Under the pieces are notes generated by a model, which was not told where the DNA came from, did not search any database, and saw only the letters and a list, made by a program, of their open reading frames with translations. Shown here one piece after another: positions 11,201 through 21,646 of a stretch of DNA of 64,000 bases. Position 1 is the first letter of the stretch. Every line of letters starts with the position of its first letter. The position numbers were made by a program, and so were the translations under genes. Origin of the DNA: Trichostrongylus colubriformis (lineage: Eukaryota; Nematoda; Chromadorea; Rhabditida; Trichostrongylidae); the NCBI GenBank assembly GCA_963978905.1, contig OZ022256.1:35388001-35452000 (forward strand), given 5' to 3'.

Positions 11201-14200
11201 TTGATTATACCCAACAATCGATACCAATCAAGCTCATTTTGCGTGCTCGCCTGTTCGATGCGCGCAGTAGTGTGCGCCACCCAACTGTAATAGTTATTTA
11301 CCACCTCATATGGCACCCCTGCAGAGCCCACACTTTTCGAAGGTCCAAATAATCTAACGATTGAAGTAAATGGTGAGTTATGAGCAGTTTCAGTGTCGGA
11401 CGGGACTTGAACCCGCACTTCATCCTTTCCGGGATATGTGCTATCCATCACACTACCGACACCCCCTTCACCTTACCAAGGTGTCCGACACCGAAGCTTT
11501 TGCCCATAACGCAGCATCCTTGTAGTAACTTTCGCATCGCGGGCTGCAGCGATAATCAGCAGCCATCAAAAATCAAAAATATCAAAATAAATTAAATGGA
11601 TAGGAAGGATATATTTATCCATTAACCTTACGGCTGAAGCGGCACTATTTGGAGTTTGGATAGTAAGAGATCGACAGTTTTGGATTCCACAGCATCGATT
11701 GGTAGCAATTTATCCATTTGCTGAGCATCTATTTCCTACATATTGGTGGCAATACCATATGCCAGCTATCGATGCTTATCGTTTTTGTAAACATGCATCA
11801 CTATTTGGAATTTTACATAGTTTAGCGGTCGACACCCAGTATTGTCGCTATCACCGCATGAGAGAGTGAATAGCTTGCTTTGCTATCACAAATCTAGCTC
11901 GTAATTGATCATACATGTAGGTCTCAGTATCAAAATACATGCACCATTATTTGTAATGCTAGACGATTTAGCGGTCGATACATCGGCAGCAGATATCAGA
12001 ACATAAACAAAATATATCCGACCGATGGTGCTGAGCATCAGACGCATTTGCTATAGCAGTCGTATAGCAATAGTAAGCGGTGTATCGAATTTTATTCCTT
12101 TCCCATTTCCTAATGACCTTTATCAGCCCCTAGCCGTTATCAGTTTCAAAAGTCACCATCAAAGTCCTTATACCCTGTAATACCGGCGAGTGTGAACATT
12201 CCACTGTTAGCCAGAAAACCGAAGCGGATTTGACGACATTAGCCTTTTGACGCTCCTTATCGAATCATATCAACCGTTATCAACACGGATCACTCACCAT
12301 TCATGTGCCCGTCCCAACCCTCAAGACAACTAAGAGTGTCGGTGCTTTAGAATCAACCCAAATGGGGAAACGTGTCTGGCCACATTTGTCTTTTGACGCT
12401 CCTTATCGAATCTTATCAACCGTTATCAGTTTGGAACACCATTGATGTGCCCGTCCCACCCCACATGAAACACCGATTAGTGTTGCGCCCTAGGATCACC
12501 TGAAAGGCGAAACGGGCTTGGCAACATTAGCCTCCCGAGGCTCCTTATCAGCTGCTATCACTTTCGGTCCGTTGGGGTCCCCATATCATATCTGAAACTC
12601 AGGATCCCATCTTTACTGCGACGCGAGATATGAATTTCCGGTCAAACAGACACACACACACACAAACTCACGAACACACCCACACACACCAACAGACACA
12701 CTAAGCCGATTATATAAAGTAGGATCTTTATGGCTTCACGATTCAATTTAATTTGAACTTACGTGAACATTATTTGATTTCCGGAGCTTATTTTGACCAG
12801 ATTTTTGGCATCAGCTGCGTCTGCCTTGAGCGTCAGTCGCACGACGAACCTTGAAGAGCGAAGAAAAGGATTTGAGCTTTACACTCAACAATAAAGCTGA
12901 TGAATGATATACGTACCTGTATTCTCCAACAGTACCATTCACACAATTAACATCTCCATCTGCGTAATTCCTGAAACGAGTCCATTTAGGTGCACTTTAT
13001 CCATTTTCTAATAGAGCAAAAAAAAAAAAAACTGACCAGGTGGTCTCATTGGCCCGTATAGGGATTGTGACAAAGGCTTTCTTAGAATTCTGTACCACTA
13101 TGTTTACTCCCTCCATATACAGGAGACACGAACCCAGACCTGGGCTGAATGAGAGATGGGTCTCTTCACAAAAAATGACAAAGCGAAATCATGAAAGGAA
13201 AACAGTTCGAAAATGAAGCGAATACGTGAAGTGTACAGTAATGAATAATCATGTGAGGCGAAGAGCGTTTATCATGAAAAAAGTCAGACGCAAAGCCAAT
13301 ATAAAAGCGCGAGTCCGCGATTTTACGATTTCACAAGCAAGTTTGTGGCATGTCCACAGAACCGCGTGCGACATCGCAGCATCTGGATTTTTGCTGTGGA
13401 TCAAAAACCTAATAAAGTATCGAATAGGAACTTTGGTGTGTTAAAGCAAAGTAAAAACTCACACTCGCGGATTGACCGAGGGGTACTCGGTTCTGTTGTA
13501 CGGAGGTAAATTCAGAGGCATACCAACAGCGGGTCCTGAGCACAACAGGTGACATCAAATATGCATCGCTTTTTTATGAAAAAAAAAACATACCACCAGC
13601 TGCATCCGAGGAAGGAGAACCAGATGGGGCTGAATCGTTCTCCATGTCAGATGTAACTACGCGTTTCACACGCTTCATCTAGAGGAACAGATCTTAGAAG
13701 ACAACAATTGGGATGCAGTTGGCTAAACAGAAGACAACGATTGAGATGCAGTTGGCTAACCACCTTATCAGACACAGCTTCGGTAGAAGTAATCACAGCT
13801 GTGTATTTCTTCATCCGTGGGAGAACAGTTGCTGCAAGTTTCTCCATACTCGACCATTCTTGTCCCACAAGGATATACATATTACTGCCATCAATGAAAG
13901 TATCTGTTGGTGTTAGGGTGACTGCCCCAGATGCCTAAATACAAAATAACACGTTAGCGAATCGGGATCCAATACTATAACCAATTGAATTCATGAGGTA
14001 TTACTTCGATAGCCTCAGCGAAGTATCGTGAAGCGTAATGCTTAGATGACTGAACAATAGCTGGAAGACCAGACACCTTCTTCACTGTAGAAAACGCCGA
14101 CGCTTCTCGTGAAAACTGACCTGAATGAGTTCAAATCCCAAGAAAACATATTGGAAATGTCTGGAAATACAATGCAAACAACCCAAAAATGAACTGAAGT

Positions 14201-15327
14201 GAGTTTGGAAACCGTCAAAATATTGCGCGAAAATGCATAAGTACCCGCGCGATTATGGCGCAGAGCAAATGCTCGAAATAAGCCCGAATTTTACTTTTTA
14301 CAAGGACTGGGTGGTTTTAGGTAGTAAGAACCAAATAAGAAGTAAAAGCAAATGGGATTGGGGGGTCAAATAAAGTCGGCTAGGGGGGGGGAGACGCAAC
14401 TTTGCGTAGTCGTTTCACCCACGTCAAAGCTTCTTTCCCTCCCTAGGCTTAGCCTAAAGCAGGTGAGACCTATGCTTTGACATATGATTTTTCATGTGGA
14501 AGGAGGAGATATCAATTTCAGCCTAAGCCTAGGGAGGGGAAGGAGTTTCGACGTCGACGCAAAGTTGCGTCTCCTACCCCCCCCCCCCCCCCGACTCTAT
14601 TTGACCCGGGACTGGAATGGGATTTATGTTCATGCCCACGCAATCTTCAATGCGAAATTCCTCATTCTCATTCTTCTCATTTCTCAATTTCTCTTCACAT
14701 TCTCAATTCGTTGCACTTCGGGCAATAGGTAAATACACTACGAGCGAATAACAATTTGACACGAACAACCGACCCAAAGTAAAATCAGGATTGACAATGA
14801 AAACGAGAGGTGATTCGGCAGAAGCGGTCGATATTAAGTTTGGAATAGTCGGGAAGTCCTTCCTGAAAAATTCTCAAACATTTGATTGCGAAAGTAGAAG
14901 CACAGCGTTTCGCTTGAGATTACTCTGAGCTGAAATTACTGGGATATTTTCACCACCTGATACCACAAGAACTTCTTGCTATAATGCCCCGAAAGGGAAC
15001 CCATTAAACCTGCACGACAAAAGCATGGATGCATAGATCCTAAGGCTCATCAGTATCAGTCTCCCGTACCAATGAACAGAAGAAGTATCCCCCCCTCCTC
15101 CCGAATCCACATAGATCCTGACCTTTCCCGGCGCCATTTCCCTGACTACTCCACAATGGAAACAGTTTCGAAGAAATAACTTGCAATGTACACAAAACTA
15201 TTCAAAATTCTAAAAGAAATTGGAGGATCTGGGTAACTCACGTAATTTGTTGCTCATTGGAGAATACAATAGCATCATAGGCCGTTGTCGATGACACGGC
15301 TACTAAAACCGTGAATAGAACCCGCAT
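8246..15327 (-). CDS. vha-19: V-ATPase accessory subunit Ac45/ATP6AP1 (13 exons)
   Basis: Single-pass membrane subunit that assembles and guides the proton-pumping V-ATPase in secretory and endolysosomal membranes. Exons (minus): 15327-15242, 14862-14774, 14120-14005, 13934-13764, 13678-13597, 13535-13463, 13144-13037, 12970-12917, 12849-12763, 10855-10753, 9411-9250, 9191-9089, 8373-8246. All phases join, giving 453 aa (the family is about 450-470). Seen: signal peptide MRVLFTVLVAVSSTTA; dibasic site KRVKR at 156-160, like the furin site of Ac45; CLLYMEGVNIVV (Cys212); second Cys251; NxT sites in exons 6-8; Cys352 and Cys401; FSTGSWM before the membrane helix at about 412-430; and the tail TMDRFDDPK, the family signature. 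Exon 10 uses an atypical acceptor (TTAAG|G), chosen because only it keeps phase. Exons 2 and 6 use weaker or alternative donors. The ortholog name rests on similarity to the C. elegans gene as I remember it. Introns 2, 9 and 10 are swollen by repeats. Confidence 0.92.
9776..9994 (+). mobile_element. GGGTCAAATAAAGTCGG MITE, copy 1 (intron 10)
   Basis: Inverted termini GGGTCAAATAAAGTCGG and CCGACTTTATTTGACCC bound 219 bp. The inner part is also roughly palindromic (CCTAGG-like centre arms, GACGTCGACGCAAAG). It lies inside intron 10 of the Ac45 gene. Other copies are at 14363-14607 and 15711-15946. Confidence 0.85.
11045..11288. mobile_element. Foldback of two head sequences (intron 9)
   Basis: Two copies of the ACCAGyTGGGCTGGCGCACAC head face outward, with about 60-bp arms reaching GCACGCAAAATGAGC. 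Between them is ATCGATATCGATCGATAT and about 100 bp of spacer. It is the same head as in the head-and-tail elements, here duplicated in inverted orientation, with no tail. Confidence 0.75.
11393..11462 (-). tRNA. tRNA-like sequence, probably pseudogene or SINE head
   Basis: The 70-nt minus-strand sequence folds as a cloverleaf. The 7-bp acceptor stem is perfect (GTGTCGG with CCGACAC), there is a 4-bp D stem, and the 5-bp T stem carries the loop TTCAAGT (B-box GGTTCAAGTCC). The anticodon stem can form 5 bp, but the loop (CGGAAA) has only six bases, so no anticodon can be assigned with confidence. It sits in intron 9 of the Ac45 gene on the same strand. A decayed tRNA or tRNA-derived SINE is likelier than a working tRNA. 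Confidence 0.5.
12100..12722 (+). repeat. Decayed GATAAGG-type repeats with (CA)n tail (intron 9)
   Basis: Three or four degenerate copies of a unit containing CTCCTTATCGAATC-TTATCAACCGTTATCA, followed by GCGACGCGAGATATGAATTTCC and a CA-rich stretch (12646-12704) ending TTATATAAAGTAGG. The GCGACGCGAGATAT and CTCCTTATCAG motifs match, in inverse, the 146-bp array at 31.1-32.2 kb. This is the tail half of another head-and-tail element. Confidence 0.65.
13696..13761 (-). repeat. 33-bp tandem duplication inside intron 4
   Basis: Two units (13696-13728, 13729-13761) differ at a few positions and make up most of the 85-nt intron 4 of the Ac45 gene. The inner unit carries a near-copy of the donor-proximal sequence (GTTTAGCC versus GTTAGCC). 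The intron is open in the upstream exon's frame at first, but reading through shifts the frame and soon stops. Confidence 0.8.
14363..14607 (+). mobile_element. GGGTCAAATAAAGTCGG MITE, copy 2 (intron 2)
   Basis: Same termini as copy 1. Flanks GGGATTGG and GGGACTGG look like an 8-bp target duplication with one change, which would fit a hAT-type element. It has C14 and G8 tracts near its ends. It lies in intron 2 of the Ac45 gene. Confidence 0.85.
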
Positions 15328-15340
15328 CCTAAACGCAAAT
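15328..15340 (-). promoter_or_regulatory. Possible trans-splice acceptor at the Ac45 start
   Basis: The sequence ATTTGCGTTTAG|G directly precedes the ATG on the minus strand. An AG acceptor one base from the start codon fits spliced-leader addition, common in nematodes. It is not a strong TTTTCAG match, so this is tentative. Confidence 0.4.
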
Positions 15341-15710
15341 CATTCATCACAACAAGAAACTTATTCAGAGAATATTCTTAAAACGTTCGATGAACGTAAA
15401 ACAAAATAAAACAAAAGCCACACACTGTTTTATGTAAATTCGAGCAACACACAGTCACATCACAGTGCACTGCTATAAGGTTAACGATATATTGAATTTA
15501 AATGAGGCAAAAGACCACAATAAGAACACTGAGAGATACTTCAAACTTCCAGTAGCCCCGCCCCTAACGGCCGCGGCCGGTGAAAGATCGATCTGCGTGG
15601 CGGGACCTGCAGCCAGAGGAGATGAGAACCATGCAAATAATCGCCACCGTGCCGAAACGATCCTAGTACCTTCAAAACGCAATCTGCTTTTGTGTTGCTG
15701 TAACGGAGTT

Positions 15711-15946
15711 GGGGCAAATAAAGTCGGGGGGAGGGGGGGAATACGCAAAATTCTTACCCACGTCAAAGCTTCTTTTCCTCGCTAGGCTCAGACTAAAGCA
15801 GATGAAACCTATGTTTTGACAGATGGTTTTTCATGTGGGAGAAAGGGATATCAATTTTAGCCTAAACCTAGGGAGGGAAAGGAGTTTTGACGTCGACGCA
15901 TAGTCGCGTCTCTCTCCCCTCCCCTCTCCCCGACTTTATTTGACCC
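15711..15946 (+). mobile_element. GGGTCAAATAAAGTCGG MITE, copy 3 (upstream of Ac45 gene)
   Basis: Third copy, starting about 380 bp before the Ac45 start codon, so inside the likely promoter region. The left terminus has a base change (GGGGCAAATAAAGTCGG). The flanks CGGAGTTG and TGGAGTCG resemble an 8-bp duplication with changes. Confidence 0.8.
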
Positions 15947-16364
15947 TGGAGTCGAAAGGCAGTGGGGTTCTGAATTCCTATCTCCCGAGGGGAAGGGGAA
16001 GGGAAGTGCGTATTGTGGCGCAATATGTCGTGTGTAAAGTGTACACTGCACGGGTGCGCCTGGTTGCACGGTGAACATATTTTACTGTTTTGTGCAAGGC
16101 CACGAAAGAGATATTATGTGATTTGTATGTCTTTGGCTTGCTTTCATGTGAAAGCATTGCAACAGTGCACAATACTGCGTCGCAAATGCTTCGCAAATGC
16201 TTAAAATCGCCTTGGACTTTCTATCAATTAATAGCAGACTGAATTAAAATGGTTTCCAATAGGGAATAGCATGTCTTCGCAGTATTCTTATTAGCAGCGT
16301 TGATCAGGATCAGAATATTTTGTGTACTGACAGCGGCGCAGATCTCCCAAGGCGCTTTATCTAC

Positions 16365-16640
16365 CTATATATAAACCAGGAGTTTGGTTTGTCCGTTTGT
16401 CTGTGTGTCCACCCTGTGGCTTAATTACCCAAGTTTGAGGTACAATCCAGCGCGTGGCAGGGCTTGGGTGAGTGGCGAGAGTGAGAGTGTGTGGCGGGGT
16501 GAGAGAGTTCGATACACGTTCATGCAAGCGTAGGCCTCGCTCTGCCAGGCGCTCTGAAATGGACTGTAATTCTGTTGTGTTATTCGCGCAGTACTGTGCG
16601 ATAGCCCAACTGGTCCTATACCAGATTCAGCTATGTGATG
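16365..16640 (-). mobile_element. Short head-and-tail element with inner foldback
   Basis: Head (GACCAGTTGGGCTATCGCAC, read on minus, near 16600-16620) and tail at 16365-16415 of the AAACCAGGAGTTTGG subtype. In between, 16440-16570 is one copy of the GAGCGCCTGGCAGGGCG foldback family also found at 39365, 57860 and 63307. Confidence 0.6.
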
Positions 16641-16659
16641 CACCTCGCGCGTCACAATA

Positions 16660-17833
16660 GAGAGGGTGCCAAAGAAAAAAAAAGGAATTTTGCTCACGGC
16701 ACACATCCGCGAAGTTTACAAAACATAGGGAAACAAAAGAGATAAAAGTATTAGGGCAAAATATTCCCGAAATGTTCCTCTAGAAACAAGAGCAAGCTGA
16801 GACTCACTACTTTCCCTCTCATCTAAATACGGAGCCTTCAGTCGACGCAGTCGGGCTGCAGAGCACCTTCCGTATCAAGGTCCGCTTAAAGGAATCATCC
16901 ACGGAAAATGAGTTTTTGTGCTACCCATATGTTATGTTGTATTTGCCTAATGTTGGCCTCATGCAAAATTGCACGCGAAAAAATGTGAATCTGGCTGAGA
17001 TACAGCACCACAAAGTGCGGTCCCAGTGGGCGGGGCCTCCGTGTAAAAGCCTCGTCCCGTCTTCCGCCGCCGTTGGGAACGGAGAGCAGGACTGTTTACG
17101 TAACCTTCTGTTCCTACAATGCGTCTCCGACCACGGCGGACGCGGTACGAGGCTTTTACACGGAGGCCCCGCCCACTGGGACCGCACTTTGTGGTGCTGT
17201 ATCTCAGCCAGGTTCACATTTTTTCGCGTGAAATTTTGCATGAGGCCAACATTAGGCAAATACAACATGAATACATGGGTAACACAAAAACTCATTTTCC
17301 GTGGACGATTCCTTTAAAGCAGTGGAGCAACGTTCCGTAGTGAGTCTTTTGTGGGAAGCTTTCTGAGGATTGGCCCATCGGTTCATGAAGATCACAGAGC
17401 CCTTGCTGCACGGGCAACGCTGCTATGATCCGAAGTGTCATTTTTCATAATTCAAACCTCCCTCCGGAAGGGTTTCAGCGGTACCGACATGTTCTGGTTC
17501 TTGGAAACGAAGGGCTCTGGGAAGCCGTAAAAAACGGAATGTTTAAGAACACTACTTGATATGAATCCCCTTGGGTACTCAGAGCGAACGCACCTAGCAA
17601 GGTTCAGAACGAGGGCGACGAAATTTCGGATTTTGCCCAGTTGAGGTGAAAAATCATCTTCACTCGGGAAAAAGTTCCCGTTCCTGCTCGTGCAGATGGC
17701 TGCTACGGAGTTTGGTGATTGTATGAGATGTGCGCTTGAATTTGGCTATGGAAATACCTTGTGGGAATTCGCTGAAGTTCGACTGATGTGAGGTTGAAAG
17801 TGGGGAGAAAAATTACTTTTTCGGCACCCCTTG
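16660..17833. mobile_element. Tc/mariner-like non-autonomous element, interrupted
   Basis: Termini GAGAGGGTGCCAAAG and CGGCACCCCTTG with TA on each side. It is the same family as the intact 24942-25683 copy (TA + CAGGGGGTGCCAAAAAAAG). Shared inner blocks include GCAAAATATTCCCGAAATGT and GTGGGAAGCTT. This copy is split by the TTAA MITE at 16890-17313. No transposase motif seen. Confidence 0.8.
16890..17313. mobile_element. TTAA-flanked foldback MITE (piggyBac-like)
   Basis: The body begins AGGAATCATCCACGG and ends in its complement, with TTAA at 16886-16889 and 17314-17317. The arms are near-perfect for about 180 bp. The paralogous host element has the empty site GGTCCGCTTAAAACAG near 25161, so the TTAA duplication is shown directly. 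TTAA duplication is the hallmark of piggyBac-type transposases; no transposase is present here. Confidence 0.9.
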
Positions 17834-17835
17834 TA

Positions 17836-19559
17836 CAATAATGAGGAGCATTATACGCTTGAAATGGTCTTATAGATATAGATAGATGTAGATATACCTC
17901 AGCAAAGATACCCATTACCGGTCCGGCGTTCTGCGCACAATATGATGACTCTCTGAGCTGACTATGGTCTTACATCTGCTCGGTTTCCCGGGTGTGTACC
18001 CTTATGTCAAAATTCGCGTTGTGGCTTGCGCCGCGACGTCCATAGTGTAGGAAACTTCGTTTTCGCAGAATTATCTACGGAAGGAAATTAGGCACAGATG
18101 CTATTTAACTATCACTACCTCAGTCCAGGCCAAGCCTCCCTCGAAAAATCCTCGACAGGGAGAGTCGAGTCGTATTTTCGCTGCTGAGAGAGATGGGGAA
18201 AATAAGCACCCCACAAATAGGAAACAAGGCTACTCACAAAGTTTTAGGATAAGTGCTAAAGACAATATTGCAGAAAGAGAAGCACATGGACAACGCAAAC
18301 GATAAATTCAGTCAAAGGACACGCTGTTCCCGTAGTCCTCTTGAATTATGGACTGGGAACAAGGTGTCAAGCTTCTGCAATCAAGCGTGCATAACTTGTT
18401 TTGGTTCGAGGTCGATGCTAGATACCTTGCTCACAGCTCACAATTCCAGGACGACCACGGTGGTAGTGTACCGTTTACCTTGATGAATTGTCGAAGGGAA
18501 CCTCATGCATGGCGCGATCCATAACGAAGCTGGCCAACCCCAAGAATCCCTTCGTTGGTCCACTGGTACCGAACAACGTACAAAGGGACCCCTGCATTTA
18601 TCTATACCAGGTGAGCTTCGCGATCTACATCGCGTTACGGGGCATCTGTGAGAACCGGGCTGTGGGTAAAATGGGGTGGACAGAAGTTGCTAAGCGATGT
18701 GTTTGGCGACAGTCACTTCTCTATAAATCTGAAGATTTTACATTTGTGACGATGAAGTGCTCATTTACACCTCTCACCACAAATGCCCGTTGTAGCAATA
18801 TGTAATGATCTGCATGCTATGCGCTCTATGCTCCGGAAGCCTTGTCTTCTCACTGGTGGGGTACATCACATTGTCCACTCCTCCGTAAAATCGACAAATA
18901 CGGTTGATGGCACCTGATGCTGCAGAGTTTCAACTTCTACGATTGTAACCATTGAAGGGTATATCACACCCTTTTCGGCCCTTTACACTGCGACCGATGA
19001 TTACTCGATGTCAGCCAATATGACTCCATAAAATTTTCAGTCTCGCACTTGCGCTTACCTATTGGTGCGACTCGCTAAACATCTTCAGGTTTATATACAT
19101 CTAGGTTGAGGTCAGAGGATTTCAACTTCTTGGGCACTCACACAATGGTATGGTTGATAAGCCGTTATCAGCCTTCCGCTCAAAAACCAATATTTTCAAG
19201 AAATATCCCAGCTTAGGCTCCGTCTACCCTCCTAATTTGGTATATTATTTTCACGGTTAAACGATACTCAGCTTTTACCCGGCTCCCAGACCGCTATGTA
19301 GAGGAAGTATAATTTCTCAACACGACTTCATCTTTTGCATGCTCCACCCCTAAAGGGAGGTCTCTCTTACCTGCGACAAACACCATGAACTCGCCTTCAC
19401 CCCTTTCCCTTTTTGTCGACGTCCGGGCTCTTTTGGAACGACTTATAAAATTATCCACATGAACACCGAATACTATGACGCATGTCCCCCCTAAGAGGAC
19501 GGAGGATTACCCACCAAACCCGAAGTTGACCTTACTTCTCCCACCTGTTTCTCAGGTTA
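17836..19559. other. No gene; stray satellite monomer
   Basis: No supported gene. Around 19115-19205 there is a diverged single unit of the 117-bp satellite (TTTCAACTTC, GGGCACTCA, CAGCCTTCCGCTCAAAAACC), about 2.4 kb before the main array. Confidence 0.45.
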
Positions 19560-20449
19560 TGTCGAGTTTTGGGTGGACACACAAACAAAATAACAGATAA
19601 ACCAAACTGCTGGTTTATATATAGGTCATGATAAAAGTTTATGATTTCTAGGCTGCTTTGTAGCCGAGATATAAAGTTAATCGTGGTGAGCACCGCCTAC
19701 TTGGAGCACGCTCCGCCTACTGAAGGAGGGCCCCTCTCAACTACACAGATAGAAACTCCTTCGATTCGCCTTTACCCAAGTTTTCTCGACGTTCGTATCC
19801 TTTTGGAACGATATATAGAGTTTTTGGTACTGTCGCAAGGAAGGGGGATGCACTCCACTCTGAAGTAAGCCAAGAGGTAGAAAGGAATCCTCTCTTTCTA
19901 CTGAGGCTTAGGCGAAATATGCGCCAGTATGTACAGATTCACCCCTCAAGATTCCCTCCGAGATGCCTAGATAAGCAGCGTTTTGTGAGATGTCCCTCAG
20001 TGCGCCTAGATAAGCAGCGTTTTGTGAGATGTCCTTCAACGCGCAATTCTAACATCCAAACACCGAACATTTTGACCGCAAATCCCACTCACAGTGGGCG
20101 TAGTCCCACATAGTCCATAGGCACTCTGCAAAGTTCTACCATGCCCTACCTGACCCACACTCGACCCGAGTTCCTCGCATGTTTTTCAGACGGTACTGAA
20201 TTTCGGAAAGACAGACATACAAACTGACAGCCACATCGAACTCCTCATTTGACCCAAAGACTGACCACTTTGACGCAATCGCCGCCCACAGTAGGCGGAG
20301 TCCTACGTTGCCCGTGTGCGCTCCGTACACCTTGGACCATGCCCCAACCAACCTAAACTTGATCTGACCTCCCCCACCTGTCTTTCTGGTAAAACCGAGA
20401 ATCGAACAAACAGACAAACATCCGTCAAACAAACACACCAAGTTCGTGG
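19560..20449 (+). repeat. Repeat tails and GTAGGCGGAG palindrome units
   Basis: Tail sequences of the CACCAAACTCCTGGTTTATA type end near 19625 and 20462. Between them are degenerate units with CGCCCACnGTnGGCGGAG and a 30-bp direct repeat (GATAAGCAGCGTTTTGTGAG at 19971 and 20010). No coding signal. Confidence 0.6.
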
Positions 20450-21646
20450 TTTACATGTAGGGTATGATAACTGCTACATGTACTCGGATCTCATTCTGGT
20501 CCACCTTCTTTCGATATCCAGGCAATTTTAAAATGCATATAGAATTTTGGCATTGATATGAGGGCCATGTAGCGCACGTCCCGCCCACTGTAGGCGGAGT
20601 TCCCATTGAACATGTCCACTCTGTACATCTTGGACTAAGCCTCACCCAACCCGCCACACCAAACTCCTGGTTTATATAACTACTACACGTACCCATCCTG
20701 ATGCACCTTCTTCCGATATCCGGGCAATTTTAAGATAAATGATCATTGATATGAGGGCCATGTAGCCCACATCCCGCCTATTGTAGGCGGAGTTCCCATT
20801 GAACATGTCCACTCTGTACATCTTGGACTAAGCCTCACCCAACCCGCCACACCAAACTCCTGGTTTATATAACTACTACACGTACCCATCTTGATGCACC
20901 TTCTTCCGATATCCGGGCAATTTTAAGATAAATGATCATTGATATGAGGGCCATGTAGCCCACATCCCGCCTATTGTAGGCGGAGATCCACATTGAACAT
21001 GTCCGCTCCGTACATCTTGGACTAAACCTCACCCAACCCGCCACACCAAACTCCTGGTTTATTTAACTACTACACGTACCCATCTTGATGCACCTTTTTC
21101 TGATATTCGGGCGATTTTCAGATGAATACAGAATTTTGGCATTGATATGAGGACAATGCAGCGCACGTCCCGCCCTTTGTAGGCGGAGCTCCACAATACA
21201 TGTTCACTCTGTACATCTTGGACCATGCCTCACTCAACCCCAACTTGATCCCTTGTTTTCCTGGTTTAACCGAGAATCGAGCGGGCAGTCAAACAAACAT
21301 CCGTACAAAAAACTAAACTCATGGTTTACATGTAGGTATGATAACTGCTCATGTACTCTGATCTCATCCTGGTCCAAATTCTCCCGATATCCGGGCAATA
21401 TTCAGATGAATATAGAATTTTGGCATTGATATGAGGACAATGCAGCGCACATCCCGCCCACTGTAGGCGGAGTTCCACAATACATGCCCACTCTGCACAT
21501 TTTGGACCATGCCTCACCTAACCCCAACTTGATCCGATCTCCCCACTTGTCTTCCTGGTAAAACCGAGAATCGAGTGGGCAGTCAAACGAACATCCGTAC
21601 AAAAAAAACACACCAAATTCTTGGTTTATATTATAGGGTATGACGG
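20450..21646 (+). repeat. Decayed 193-bp tandem array
   Basis: GATATGAGGGCCATGTAG recurs at about 20555, 20748 and 20941 (period 193), then in altered form at 21144 and 21428. Each unit has a GTAGGCGGAG block, TGTACATCTTGGACTAAGCC, and a TCCTGGTTTATATAACTA block. The array ends with the TTGGTTTATATTATAGGG tail at the start of the 117-bp satellite. Confidence 0.85.

Noticed and set aside
18253..18805. 76- and 105-codon plus frames as gene
   Set aside because: No recognisable domain, no intron signals, and comparable minus-strand frames; treated as noise.
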